A stretch of DNA of 7,012 bases from an uncultured Collinsella sp. Its GTDB lineage: Bacteria > Actinomycetota > Coriobacteriia > Coriobacteriales > Coriobacteriaceae. The stretch lies in NCBI GenBank assembly GCA_900554455.1, contig USHT01000054.1, positions 1 to 7,012 of the forward strand, in the 5' to 3' direction. The notes below the pieces were generated by a model that ran no database searches, was not told the DNA's origin, and saw only the letters and a program-made list of their open reading frames with translations. Positions 1 to 6,738 of the stretch are shown here, one piece after another (position 1 is the first letter of the stretch; the number at the start of each line of letters is the position of its first letter). Made by a program: the position numbers and the translations under genes.

Positions 1-177
1 GCGCGGCTCGTCGTACTCCAGCGCCATCTGGCCAATGCGACCATACACGCGCACCTTGCGCACACCATCGATGTCGCCGCCAAGCTTTAGAAGCGCATCG
101 AGATCGCTCTCTGGCACAGGACCCGCCAATTGAAGACGGGTCCTGCCGGGGATCTCGCTAATGATCGAGAATCTCAT
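1..177 (-). CDS. Probable heavy-metal-translocating P-type ATPase, N-terminal fragment
   Basis: Only the first 59 codons are present; the gene continues past the left edge. The start ATG (175-177) opens MRFSIISEIPGRTRLQL, and the frame stays open to base 1. The 'hxxIPGRhRhxh' opening followed by a predicted alpha/beta stretch ending VRKVRVYGRIGQMALEY fits the degenerate HMA-like domain that begins a group of Clostridia and Coriobacteriia P1B-type ATPases. No CxxC metal motif is present in this part, as is usual for that group. The full protein would sit in the membrane and export a transition metal, but none of the catalytic DKTGT, TGE or CPx regions is inside the window. It follows the DUF6110-type gene by 18 bases with only a weak ribosome-binding site (CCAGG), so it is probably co-transcribed. 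It could instead be a stand-alone HMA-like protein. Confidence 0.7.
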   Translation of the reverse strand, partial: MRFSIISEIPGRTRLQLAGPVPESDLDALLKLGGDIDGVRKVRVYGRIGQMALEYDEPR

Positions 178-195
178 AGTTTGTGCCTGGGAGCG

Positions 196-441
196 CTACT
201 CGGCTGCCTCGTCAGCAGCGGCCTCGCTCTGGGTGATGTAAGCAGCCTCGGCAACCATGTCGTCGACATTAGCCTTGGCCTGCTCGACCATGTCCTGGTA
301 GCAGTTCTTGACGCGCATGCCGCACGCGATACCCTGCACGCAGGCATTCTTGACCGGAGCGCTGGTAAGCAGCTTGATGCCGGCCGTGCCAAGCAGAAAA
401 CCGCCACCGACAAGCAGGGTGTTAAACGTCGACTTCTTCAT
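196..441 (-). CDS. DUF6110-family small protein, partner of heavy-metal P-type ATPase
   Basis: An 81-residue protein. Residues 1-27 (MKKSTFNTLLVGGGFLLGTA, then GIKLLTS) form a Lys-rich start and a Gly-rich hydrophobic segment that could be a membrane anchor or glycine-zipper helix. Residues 28-70 form an amphipathic helix-like region with cysteines at 34, 40 and 47, and the tail is acidic and Ala-rich. The 'FLLGTAGIKLLTS...K..C..G' pattern with a downstream helix matches the DUF6110 proteins I know from beside heavy-metal P-type ATPases in Firmicutes and Coriobacteriia. Their biochemical role is not established; metal handling or assisting the ATPase is inferred from the neighbourhood. The start at 441 is chosen because AAAGGGAGAAG lies 4 bases upstream. 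An in-frame ATG at 498 would add 19 Ala/Cys-rich residues and lacks a ribosome-binding site. It is the first gene of the operon with the P-type ATPase. Confidence 0.8.
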   Translation of the reverse strand: MKKSTFNTLLVGGGFLLGTAGIKLLTSAPVKNACVQGIACGMRVKNCYQDMVEQAKANVDDMVAEAAYITQSEAAADEAAE

Positions 442-498
442 GTTGCTTCTCCCTTTTGCCGCACAAGCGCGGCATGGTGCCTTAGCACCCGAGTTCAT

Positions 499-585
499 TA
501 GTTTGCTCGAGCACGCTTTGAGACTAGTTTAGTCGAACTATTATGGTCAACCAAAGTTAACCTTTGGAAATCTTGGTCCCCTTTC
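499..585 (-). promoter_or_regulatory. Candidate promoter/operator region of the DUF6110-P-type ATPase operon
   Basis: This gap separates the end of the ABC operon from the DUF6110-type gene. Read on the minus strand, CATAAT (540-545) could be a -10 box, but no good -35 sits at the right distance, so the promoter call is weak. Repeats seen directly are GACTA-gtt-TAGTC (522-534), the 10-base palindrome TGCTCGAGCA (504-513), and two direct copies of TAGTTTnnTCGA (499-510 and 525-536) 26 bases apart. They lie where a metal-responsive repressor might bind. I do not recognise a textbook Fur, DtxR, MntR or CopY box. Confidence 0.35.
551..567. repeat. Inverted repeat CCAAAG-n5-CTTTGG after the ABC operon
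   Basis: Six-base arms with a five-base centre (CCAAAGTTAACCTTTGG on the plus strand) lie 19 bases beyond the stop of ABC protein B. As RNA it would be a short, AT-containing hairpin with no T-run after it on the minus strand. It is therefore a poor intrinsic terminator and may equally be an operator for the next operon. Confidence 0.3.
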
Positions 586-2343
586 CTACAGCTGCCAGGC
601 AGCCGCCTCCTTTTGCAGCGCAACCATGCGGGCGAATTCTCCACCTGCCGCCTTGAGCTGCGCCGGAGTGCCCTGCTCGGCAACCACGCCATCCTTGAGC
701 ACAACGATTTTGTCGGCATTTTCCACCGTACGCATGCGATGAGCAATCACGATAACCATCTTACCTGTAAGCAGACGGGAGAGCGCCTGCTGTACCACGG
801 TCTCGTTCTCCACATCCAAGCTCGCTGTCGCCTCGTCCAACAGCACGATGGGCGCGTCTTTGAGCAGAGCGCGGGCGATAGAGATGCGCTGGCGCTCGCC
901 GCCGGACAGCTTGGAGCCGTTCTCGCCGATCATGGTGTCGTAGCCCTGCGGCATACGACTCACAAACTCGTCGCAGTTAGCGGCACGCGCGGCCGCAAGC
1001 ACTTCCTCATCGGTGGCATCACGACGCCCGAGGCGAATGTTTCCCATCACCGTGTCGTCAAAGAGCAGCACGTCTTGGAACACAATGGCGTAGTCGCGCA
1101 GCAGCACCTCGGGATCCACGTTCGCAACATCCACGCCACCCACGGTGACCGTGCCTTCGGTGGCATCCCAAAAGCGCGCGGCCAGGCGGCTCACCGTAGA
1201 CTTACCGGAACCCGAAGGACCGACCAGTGCCGTAACTTCGCCTTCCTTGGCGGTAAAGCTCACATCGGTAAGAACTTTCTCGCCGGCACGGCCGTCCTCG
1301 CCCGCACCATAGCCAAATGCCACGTGATCGAACACCACATCGTGGCCCGCGGGCTCAAATTTCTCGCTGCCCCGCGCCACAGGCTCTTCCATGATGGAGC
1401 GCATGCGCTTGGCCGATGACTCTGCGGCAAACAGCTCCGACACGAGCATAAGGGCCTGATCAAACGGCGCATAGATACGGCTCACCATAAGCAGGAAGGC
1501 AAACATCACCAAAAAGTCGACCTGCCCGGAGGCGACCATCGCGGCACCCGTGACCAGCGTGGTGGCAATGCCCAGACGCAGGATGGCAAAGGCGGAGTTG
1601 ACCAAAAGCCCGTTAGCGAGCTCGCCCTTGGTGGTCTCACGCTCCTCGGCATCGATCACGGCGTTGAGTCCCTCAAGATAATGGGCCTCCTGGTTGGTGG
1701 CGCGGATCTCGCGAACGCAGTCGAGCGTCTCTTGAATTGCCTCGGTAACCTTGACCTTCTCGGCGCGCACGCGATCGAACACCGGGGTCATGGGGCCGCG
1801 TGTTAGATACAGCACGGCAAAGGCCACGGGAACGCTCCAAAACGCCGCGATCGCCAGCTGCCAGCAAAAGAACAGCGATGCCACGAAGACAATGGCGCTT
1901 GCGATGATGGCACCCCAAAGCTCTCCCAGCACGTGGCTGTAGGCGTGCTCCATGGCCTGGACGTCACCCATGATGGTCTCGGTTAAATCGGCCAGATCAC
2001 GACGACCAAAAAACGACAGCGGCAGTTTGCGCAAGCGCTCGGCAATCTCCATACGCTGCTTGCCGCACTCCTCGTAAAAGATGCAGTAGGTGTAGTAATA
2101 CTGCTGCCAGTTAGAGGCAAAGAGCAGCACGAAAAAGACCAGGAGGCCGCCCACGATCGGCAGGGCATCCGGCAGGTCAGCCCCGCTGGCGAGATGCTCG
2201 ACAAAGCCGGCCATAACCAGGAATAAAAAGCCCATGCCGGCCATGGTAATGAGATTGGTGAGCGCGGTCCAGAAAATGCCGCGTTTTACGCCGGCGACGC
2301 CTTTATCGGATAGGAAATACTTCTTTTGGAATGAGGCGAACAT
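586..2343 (-). CDS. ABC transporter half-subunit B (permease-ATPase fusion), YbtQ/IrtB-like
   Basis: 585 residues, the normal length for an exporter-fold half-transporter: an N-terminal membrane domain (hydrophobic segments near 24-48, 60-78, 140-160, 163-181, 250-272 and 275-292) and a C-terminal ATPase domain from about residue 335. All nucleotide-binding motifs are intact: Walker A GPSGSGKST at 375-383, Q-loop Q423, signature LSGGERQ at 479-485, Walker B LLDEA with D503/E504, D-loop ASLD, and H-loop H535. It should pair with protein A to move a substrate across the inner membrane using ATP. Its ATG directly follows the TAA of gene A with no gap. GGGAGG and GAGG, inside the end of gene A, serve as ribosome-binding sites, so translation is probably coupled. 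The substrate is unknown. Siderophore import is inferred from the paired half-transporters and the AraC regulator; export of a peptide, lipid or drug remains possible. Confidence 0.9.
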   Translation of the reverse strand: MFASFQKKYFLSDKGVAGVKRGIFWTALTNLITMAGMGFLFLVMAGFVEHLASGADLPDALPIVGGLLVFFVLLFASNWQQYYYTYCIFYEECGKQRMEIAERLRKLPLSFFGRRDLADLTETIMGDVQAMEHAYSHVLGELWGAIIASAIVFVASLFFCWQLAIAAFWSVPVAFAVLYLTRGPMTPVFDRVRAEKVKVTEAIQETLDCVREIRATNQEAHYLEGLNAVIDAEERETTKGELANGLLVNSAFAILRLGIATTLVTGAAMVASGQVDFLVMFAFLLMVSRIYAPFDQALMLVSELFAAESSAKRMRSIMEEPVARGSEKFEPAGHDVVFDHVAFGYGAGEDGRAGEKVLTDVSFTAKEGEVTALVGPSGSGKSTVSRLAARFWDATEGTVTVGGVDVANVDPEVLLRDYAIVFQDVLLFDDTVMGNIRLGRRDATDEEVLAAARAANCDEFVSRMPQGYDTMIGENGSKLSGGERQRISIARALLKDAPIVLLDEATASLDVENETVVQQALSRLLTGKMVIVIAHRMRTVENADKIVVLKDGVVAEQGTPAQLKAAGGEFARMVALQKEAAAWQL

Positions 2344-4170
2344 TTAGGCCTCGCCTCCCTTCGTGACGGCGGCATCCGCGGTCGCTGCAGTGATTTTCCA
2401 GCTCACGGCCTGTTCGTATTCGGCCCACATCTTGGCATACAGACCCTCTTGGGACAGCAACTCGGCATGAGTACCCGACTCCTGCACACTGCCCTGGTTG
2501 AGCACCACGATTTGGTCTGCGCCCACTACAGTCGAGAGTCGGTGCGCAATCATAATGACCGTGCGACCCGCCGCCAGCTTGCTAAAGGCGCGCTGGATGA
2601 GTGCCTCGTTCTCGGGATCGGCAAACGCCGTGGCCTCATCGAGCACCACGATAGGCGCGTCTTTAAGGATCGCGCGGGCGAGTGCCACGCGCTGGACCTC
2701 GCCGCCCGAAAGATATGCTCCGCCGGCACCGAGCATGGTATTGATGCCCTGTGGGAGCTTGGCCACAATGTCGTCGCACTGAGCTGCGGAGAGGGCCGCA
2801 CGCACTTCGTCGTCAGTGGCCGTAGGCTTGGAGGCGCGCACGTTATCGGCAAGTGTTTGCCGGAACAGCTGGTTGGTCTGGAACACGAAGGCAACCTGGT
2901 CCATAAGCTCGTGCGGATCCATATCGCGAACGTCCACACCGCCCACGAGTACGCGGCCCGAAGAGACATCCCAAAAACGAGGAATCAGGCTTGCGCAGGT
3001 TGACTTGCCGCCGCCCGAGGGACCCACCAGGGCGAGAGTGCTACCCGCGGAAACACTGAAACTCACATGGCTAACGGCAGGTGTTTCGGCACCCTCGTAG
3101 GTAAAACTCACGTCCTCAAATCGCACGTCGCCACCGGCAGGGTGCTTGGGTTGGGCGGGCACGGAGAGCTGCTTGGAATCCATGACGCTTCGAATACGAG
3201 CCAGCGAATCGGCACTCATCTGAGAGGCCTCGCCCACAAACATGAGCTTGGTCATGGCCGTCGGCACCACGGCCGAAAAGATCGCGTAAAACGTGAAGTT
3301 GGCCATAAAGTGCGCGAAGTCCGTCTCGCCCGGCGCCAACAGCAACGCCACGGGCAGCAGGAATGTCACAAGGCCATTGAGCGCGGTAAGGTTGAGCACC
3401 TGCGGGCCTCGACAGAACGTGCCCGAATAGTTTTGTGCCATATCGGCGTATTCGGCAATCGCATCGTGGAAGGCCTTAAAGGAGTAGACCGTCTGCTGAA
3501 ACACCTTGACCACAGGGATGCCGCGTACGTATTCGGTGCCGGTCTTGTTCATCTTGACCAGCGCTCCCATGTAGGCCTTCATGAACTCGGCGCCTTTGCC
3601 GCCCATCATGGCGGCCATGGCGCCAAGCGAAATGGCCACCGAGATGAGGCATGCCGCGCCCAAGCGCCAATCGAGGGCGAAAAGCAGCACGAGCAAGCCC
3701 ACGACCATGGCAGCGGCGCCTGCGATATCGGGCAGCATGTGTGCGAGCAAAGTCTCGGTGGAGGCGGCGCATCCGTCTACAACACGACGCAGCTCACCGG
3801 TGGCGTGTGTGTCAAAGTAGCCAAGCGGCAGCTTAAGCAGGTGCTCGCTCGTAGTCTTGCGGATATTGGACGCGCAGCGAAACGCAGACAGGTGCGTGCA
3901 CATGAGCCCCACGAAATAAACAACGATGCTTGCCAGGGCAAAACCAACGGCCCACCAACCGTACATCGCGATGTTAGTGGCTTCGCTCCAGTTGGGCGCC
4001 ACGGCGATCAGATCGCGCGCGACAAGCCAAATGCACACGTACGGGCCAAAGCTCAGCAGCTGCGAGAGCGCCGAGAGCGCCATGCCCAAATACGTTAGGA
4101 ATTTGCGGTCACCAGCATAAGCAAGCAGCTCGCCGATACCGTCGCCTTCCCTTTTTGATCCCTTTGCCAT
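2344..4170 (-). CDS. ABC transporter half-subunit A (permease-ATPase fusion), YbtP/IrtA-like
   Basis: 608 residues from the ATG at 4168-4170, chosen because AAAGGA lies 5 bases before it. An in-frame ATG at 4233 would add 21 residues, has no ribosome-binding site and would run through the divergent promoter region. The membrane domain spans roughly residues 25-310 with hydrophobic segments near 25-50, 70-92, 148-166, 168-190, 262-280 and 288-305. The ATPase domain has Walker A GPSGGGKST (383-391), Q-loop Q431, signature LSGGEVQ (487-493), Walker B VVLDEA with D511/E512, and H-loop H543. The D-loop region reads DEATAFADPENE rather than the common SALD form. I associate that variant with the YbtP/IrtA siderophore-importer branch of exporter-fold ABC proteins, from memory. 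No SIP/FAD domain as in IrtA is attached. It is the first gene of a two-gene operon and the likely heterodimer partner of B. Confidence 0.9.
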   Translation of the reverse strand: MAKGSKREGDGIGELLAYAGDRKFLTYLGMALSALSQLLSFGPYVCIWLVARDLIAVAPNWSEATNIAMYGWWAVGFALASIVVYFVGLMCTHLSAFRCASNIRKTTSEHLLKLPLGYFDTHATGELRRVVDGCAASTETLLAHMLPDIAGAAAMVVGLLVLLFALDWRLGAACLISVAISLGAMAAMMGGKGAEFMKAYMGALVKMNKTGTEYVRGIPVVKVFQQTVYSFKAFHDAIAEYADMAQNYSGTFCRGPQVLNLTALNGLVTFLLPVALLLAPGETDFAHFMANFTFYAIFSAVVPTAMTKLMFVGEASQMSADSLARIRSVMDSKQLSVPAQPKHPAGGDVRFEDVSFTYEGAETPAVSHVSFSVSAGSTLALVGPSGGGKSTCASLIPRFWDVSSGRVLVGGVDVRDMDPHELMDQVAFVFQTNQLFRQTLADNVRASKPTATDDEVRAALSAAQCDDIVAKLPQGINTMLGAGGAYLSGGEVQRVALARAILKDAPIVVLDEATAFADPENEALIQRAFSKLAAGRTVIMIAHRLSTVVGADQIVVLNQGSVQESGTHAELLSQEGLYAKMWAEYEQAVSWKITAATADAAVTKGGEA

Positions 4171-4189
4171 GAGATTCCTTTCTAACGGC

Positions 4190-4218
4190 TTGAGAGTTAA
4201 CCGTAATGAACTTATCAT
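4190..4218 (+). promoter_or_regulatory. Probable sigma-70-type promoter of the AraC regulator
   Basis: TTGAGA (4190-4195, five of six consensus bases) and TATCAT (4213-4218, five of six) are separated by the ideal 17 bases. Transcription would start near 4225, leaving a leader of about 60 bases before the TTG start. The promoter lies between the divergent genes in the right direction. Confidence 0.6.
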
Positions 4219-4242
4219 TGATGTGTTAGCCATGGCTCACAA
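4214..4242 (-). promoter_or_regulatory. Possible promoter of the ABC transporter operon
   Basis: On the minus strand, TTGTGA (4237-4242) and AATGAT (4214-4219) are 17 bases apart, each with about four of six consensus bases. Its -10 covers almost the same bases as the -10 of the regulator promoter, so the two could not be occupied at once. A weak core is what one expects of an activator-dependent promoter. The call rests on pattern alone. Confidence 0.3.
4225..4240. promoter_or_regulatory. Palindromic candidate operator GTTAGCCATGGCTCAC
   Basis: A 16-base palindrome with one mismatched pair and a perfect 10-base core (AGCCATGGCT). It overlaps the possible -35 box of the ABC operon and the predicted transcript start of the regulator. 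A related GTTAACC lies at 4196-4202. It is a plausible binding site for the AraC protein or another regulator, with no direct proof. Confidence 0.4.
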
Positions 4243-4284
4243 TCAAGCCAGGCATGGACGTTTCTGCAAAGGAAAGGGACGCTT

Positions 4285-5289
4285 TTGCAAATACGGCAGG
4301 CAGCGACCGACATAACCGAGCTCTACGCACCGCAGTTTGAGCAGTTTGGCCTGGAGCTTACCGGCAAGGGCGCCGTCTTTACCGGCGAGGTAGCAAACGA
4401 CCGGGCGCACGGCCGCGCATGGATCATGCCTCTCTCCCCTGCCTGCATCGTCATGGAGCATTTCATCACCCCGACGCACAATATGTACCTGGCTGAATAC
4501 ACACCCGAGCCATACGCCTGCGTGAGCCAAATCAGCAGCGCCACGCTCACCTGCATGCCCGAGATAGGCATAACACCCGCAAACCTCAAGCCGTTGCGCG
4601 GGTCGTGGCCGAGCAATGCAATTTGTAGTTTTATCCAGGATACCTGCGGAAACGAGCTCAGCCCGTTATACGCCGGACAGCTCTATCACTCGCGCTCGGT
4701 GTTATTCCTACCGAGATACTTCGACGATTTCGAACGCCGCTACCCCGGCGAATTCGCTGGGCTTTTTGACGCCTTTGCCGAGTCGTGGGGCGAAGAAGCG
4801 CTATCGGCGATCGATCGGACACTCTGCCGCCTCGATGAGACGCGCGCTCGTGTCACGGGCGGGCATCTTTACATGAAGGGTACCGTAGAGACCATGGTTG
4901 CCGAGCTGGCGTACGCGCGAACAGCCCACAAGCAGGCACGTCAGGCCGAAGGGACACAGGCCGCTCTGGACATTGTCGAAGAAGCGATCCTGGCTGTCGA
5001 GCGCGCCCTTGACGAGGGGCGTCGCATCGGCGTGGACGAGGTCGCCGAGCGGCTCTACACAAGCCGCTCCAAACTCTGCGCCACCTTTAAAGTCCAGACG
5101 GGCGAATCACTGGGCTCCTATATGCGGAGGCATCGTATGGAACGCGCGCAGGACCTTTTGGCCGACAGCCCCCTTTCGATAGCCCAAGTAGCCGAGCGAC
5201 TCGGCTATCCCCAACAGGCGGCCTTCGCCCAAGCGTTCAAACAATACACCGGCATGACACCCACGGCTTGGCGAAGCAAGCACCGCTAA
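4285..5289 (+). CDS. AraC-family transcriptional regulator, divergent from the ABC pair
   Basis: 334 residues. The C-terminal part (about 245-332) is a typical AraC DNA-binding domain with two helix-turn-helix units: the first near 250-270 (DEVAERLYTSRSKLCATFK), the second near 298-319 (SIAQVAERLGYPQQAAFAQAFK cut at 297/319). These are followed by the conserved GMTPTAWR tail. The first 230 residues show no domain I can name; this is the likely sensor region and holds six of the seven cysteines (54, 79, 90, 114, 121, 181). The TTG start at 4285 is preceded by GGAAAGGG with a 6-base gap, and no ATG or GTG lies in frame between it and the upstream stop at 4219. Its position opposite the ABC genes suggests it controls them and perhaps itself, as YbtA controls ybtPQ. 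The signal it senses is unknown; a siderophore or metal state is an inference. Confidence 0.9.
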   Translation: MQIRQAATDITELYAPQFEQFGLELTGKGAVFTGEVANDRAHGRAWIMPLSPACIVMEHFITPTHNMYLAEYTPEPYACVSQISSATLTCMPEIGITPANLKPLRGSWPSNAICSFIQDTCGNELSPLYAGQLYHSRSVLFLPRYFDDFERRYPGEFAGLFDAFAESWGEEALSAIDRTLCRLDETRARVTGGHLYMKGTVETMVAELAYARTAHKQARQAEGTQAALDIVEEAILAVERALDEGRRIGVDEVAERLYTSRSKLCATFKVQTGESLGSYMRRHRMERAQDLLADSPLSIAQVAERLGYPQQAAFAQAFKQYTGMTPTAWRSKHR

Positions 5290-5314
5290 GGTCCAAGCTC
5301 CTTGGCCGTTACGG
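5290..5314. other. Short hairpins in the convergent gap, weak terminator candidate
   Basis: Directly after the regulator stop lie CCAAG-ctc-CTTGG (5293-5305), extendable by GG/CC with a bulge, and then CCG-tta-CGG (5306-5314). No T-run follows in either direction, only ATTTAATT further on. Termination of the two convergent transcripts here is possible but weakly supported. Confidence 0.25.
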
Positions 5315-5354
5315 AGCGATTTAATTAGCCGCCGCCCATCAGCTCGCCCAGGAT

Positions 5355-6719
5355 CTAAACGTCAAGATGCGCACAATCAAGCGCCTTTTTGATAAGAGGG
5401 ACAGATCGATCAGCCAAATACAACGGAATGTTGAGCACCCCGTCGTCGAGCTTTAGGTTCTTAAGTGAGTAGCGGACCCTCAATGGAGTCGTCTCCGCAT
5501 GCTTGTCAGCATAGTACTTAAGGCTCTTGGAATGAACGACCTCTCCCGATTTGACCTCGACGGGAACGATTTCGTTTCCGACTTGAATCAAAAAATCGAC
5601 TTCGTGCTTCGGCTTCTCGTTTGTCCAATAACGCGGAGCAGCATCTAACTGTGAAAGTAATGCCTGAAGCACATAATTCTCGGCGAACGAACCTTTGAAC
5701 TCCGAAAATAGCGCATCCGAGATGGCAAAAGCGGACGCATCCAGCCTTGCCATGCGGCGCAGCAAACCGACATCAAGACAGTAGACTTTAAATGCCTTGA
5801 GGTCATCGTATGCAGAGAGCGGCACGCCACCGGCAGCATTAAGGCGAACCGCCATGATGAGCCCAGCATCGGCAAGCCATTCCAGAGCATCCTCGTATTC
5901 TCGAGCACGAGCCCCCTCGCGCACCGCACCCCAAATGAACTTTTTGTTCTCGCGCGCCAACTGAGCTGGAATCGAGTTCCATATTTGCGAAAGCTTGGCG
6001 AACTGCACACGGCCACCATGCTTGGCAAAATCGCGCTCGTAGGAATCCAGGAGATCGGACAACACCTTATCGACCTGAACGATATCGCCCGTCTCCACCC
6101 ACCGACCAAGAGCCTCTGGCATGCCGCCACATGCAAAATAACGCCGAAGATGCTCGACGAGACGGACATGGAAGAAATCGGGCACTGTCTCGATCTGATC
6201 CAGGCCGCCAAGGAATTCGTCGTAGTTTGCAGCGCCCTCGGCTTTCAGAAACTCGGAAAAGCTCATAGGGTGCATCTCCATGAACTCGACCTTTCCCACC
6301 GGAAAAGCGCTGGTCTCACGGGACAAGCGAACGCCCAACAAAGACCCTGCGCATGCGACGTGATACTCGGGGGCCTCGTCACAGAAGTATTTAAGGGCGC
6401 CGACTGCAGAAGGACAATCCTGGATCTCATCAATAATAAGCAGCGTCTCGCCGGGATCGATAGGCTGTCCAAATGCCAGGGAAAGGTTTGAGATGATCCG
6501 CCGAGGATCGCGCGTACCTTCGAAAAACTGAGCGTACTCGCTCTGTACCCCAGGTGACGGTTCCTCGAGCGTCAGATACACAAAATTGCGGTACGAGGTT
6601 CGACCGAACTCCTTAAGCGCCCACGTCTTTCCAACCTGGCGCGCCCCCTTAAGGATAAGCGGCTTACGATATTCCGACGCTTTCCAAGCGTTAAGCTTGG
6701 CAATGATATCTCGCTGCAT
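5355..6719 (-). CDS. COG1373-type ATPase with DUF4143 domain (AAA_14-DUF4143)
   Basis: 454 residues, a usual length for this family. The AAA_14 domain covers about residues 15-150: Walker A GARQVGKT at 25-32, Walker B LLIIDEIQD with D97/E98, and a sensor-like ACAGSLLG near 122-129, then the typical FxEMHPMSFSEFL at 146-158. The DUF4143 domain follows from about 210. Near its end come FAENYVLQAL (E347), HEVDFLI (D375) and VPVEVKSG (E388, K390). This E...D...ExK order resembles the PD-(D/E)xK nuclease fold, though no activity is established for the family. A strong ribosome-binding site (GGGAGG, 7 bases before the ATG) fixes the start. It is convergent with the AraC gene and not in an operon with visible neighbours. 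By eye it is less GC-rich than the transporter genes, which hints at separate acquisition. Its role is unknown; such genes are often multi-copy in gut bacteria. Confidence 0.88.
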   Translation of the reverse strand: MQRDIIAKLNAWKASEYRKPLILKGARQVGKTWALKEFGRTSYRNFVYLTLEEPSPGVQSEYAQFFEGTRDPRRIISNLSLAFGQPIDPGETLLIIDEIQDCPSAVGALKYFCDEAPEYHVACAGSLLGVRLSRETSAFPVGKVEFMEMHPMSFSEFLKAEGAANYDEFLGGLDQIETVPDFFHVRLVEHLRRYFACGGMPEALGRWVETGDIVQVDKVLSDLLDSYERDFAKHGGRVQFAKLSQIWNSIPAQLARENKKFIWGAVREGARAREYEDALEWLADAGLIMAVRLNAAGGVPLSAYDDLKAFKVYCLDVGLLRRMARLDASAFAISDALFSEFKGSFAENYVLQALLSQLDAAPRYWTNEKPKHEVDFLIQVGNEIVPVEVKSGEVVHSKSLKYYADKHAETTPLRVRYSLKNLKLDDGVLNIPLYLADRSVPLIKKALDCAHLDV

Positions 6720-6738
6720 GACCGAACCTCCCGCAAAG

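Larger units (their letters stand above)
4187..4249. repeat. Inverted repeat GGCTTGA...TCAAGCC flanking the divergent promoters
   Basis: Perfect 7-base inverted arms at 4187-4193 and 4243-4249, centred on 4218, bracket the overlapping promoter elements. The position fits an operator pair for the divergently encoded AraC regulator. Binding is inferred, and short arms can arise by chance. Confidence 0.35.

Noticed and set aside
442..498. Upstream ATG at 498 as start of the DUF6110-type protein
   Set aside because: It adds 19 residues unlike the family and has no ribosome-binding site, whereas the ATG at 441 has a strong one.
613..1419. 268-codon plus-strand open frame
   Set aside because: It lies antisense to the ATPase domain of ABC protein B, is rich in His/Arg/Ala as GC-rich shadow frames are, and has no ribosome-binding site or recognisable motif.
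3067..4098. 343-codon plus-strand open frame
   Set aside because: It lies fully antisense to ABC protein A, with His/Arg-rich composition typical of a shadow frame and no domain. Its length follows from high GC.
4171..4233. Upstream ATG at 4233 as start of ABC protein A
   Set aside because: No ribosome-binding site, it would run through the promoter region, and the ATG at 4170 has a well-placed AAAGGA.
5985..6491. 168-codon plus-strand open frame
   Set aside because: Antisense to the AAA_14 and linker region of the DUF4143 ATPase; no start signal or family resemblance.
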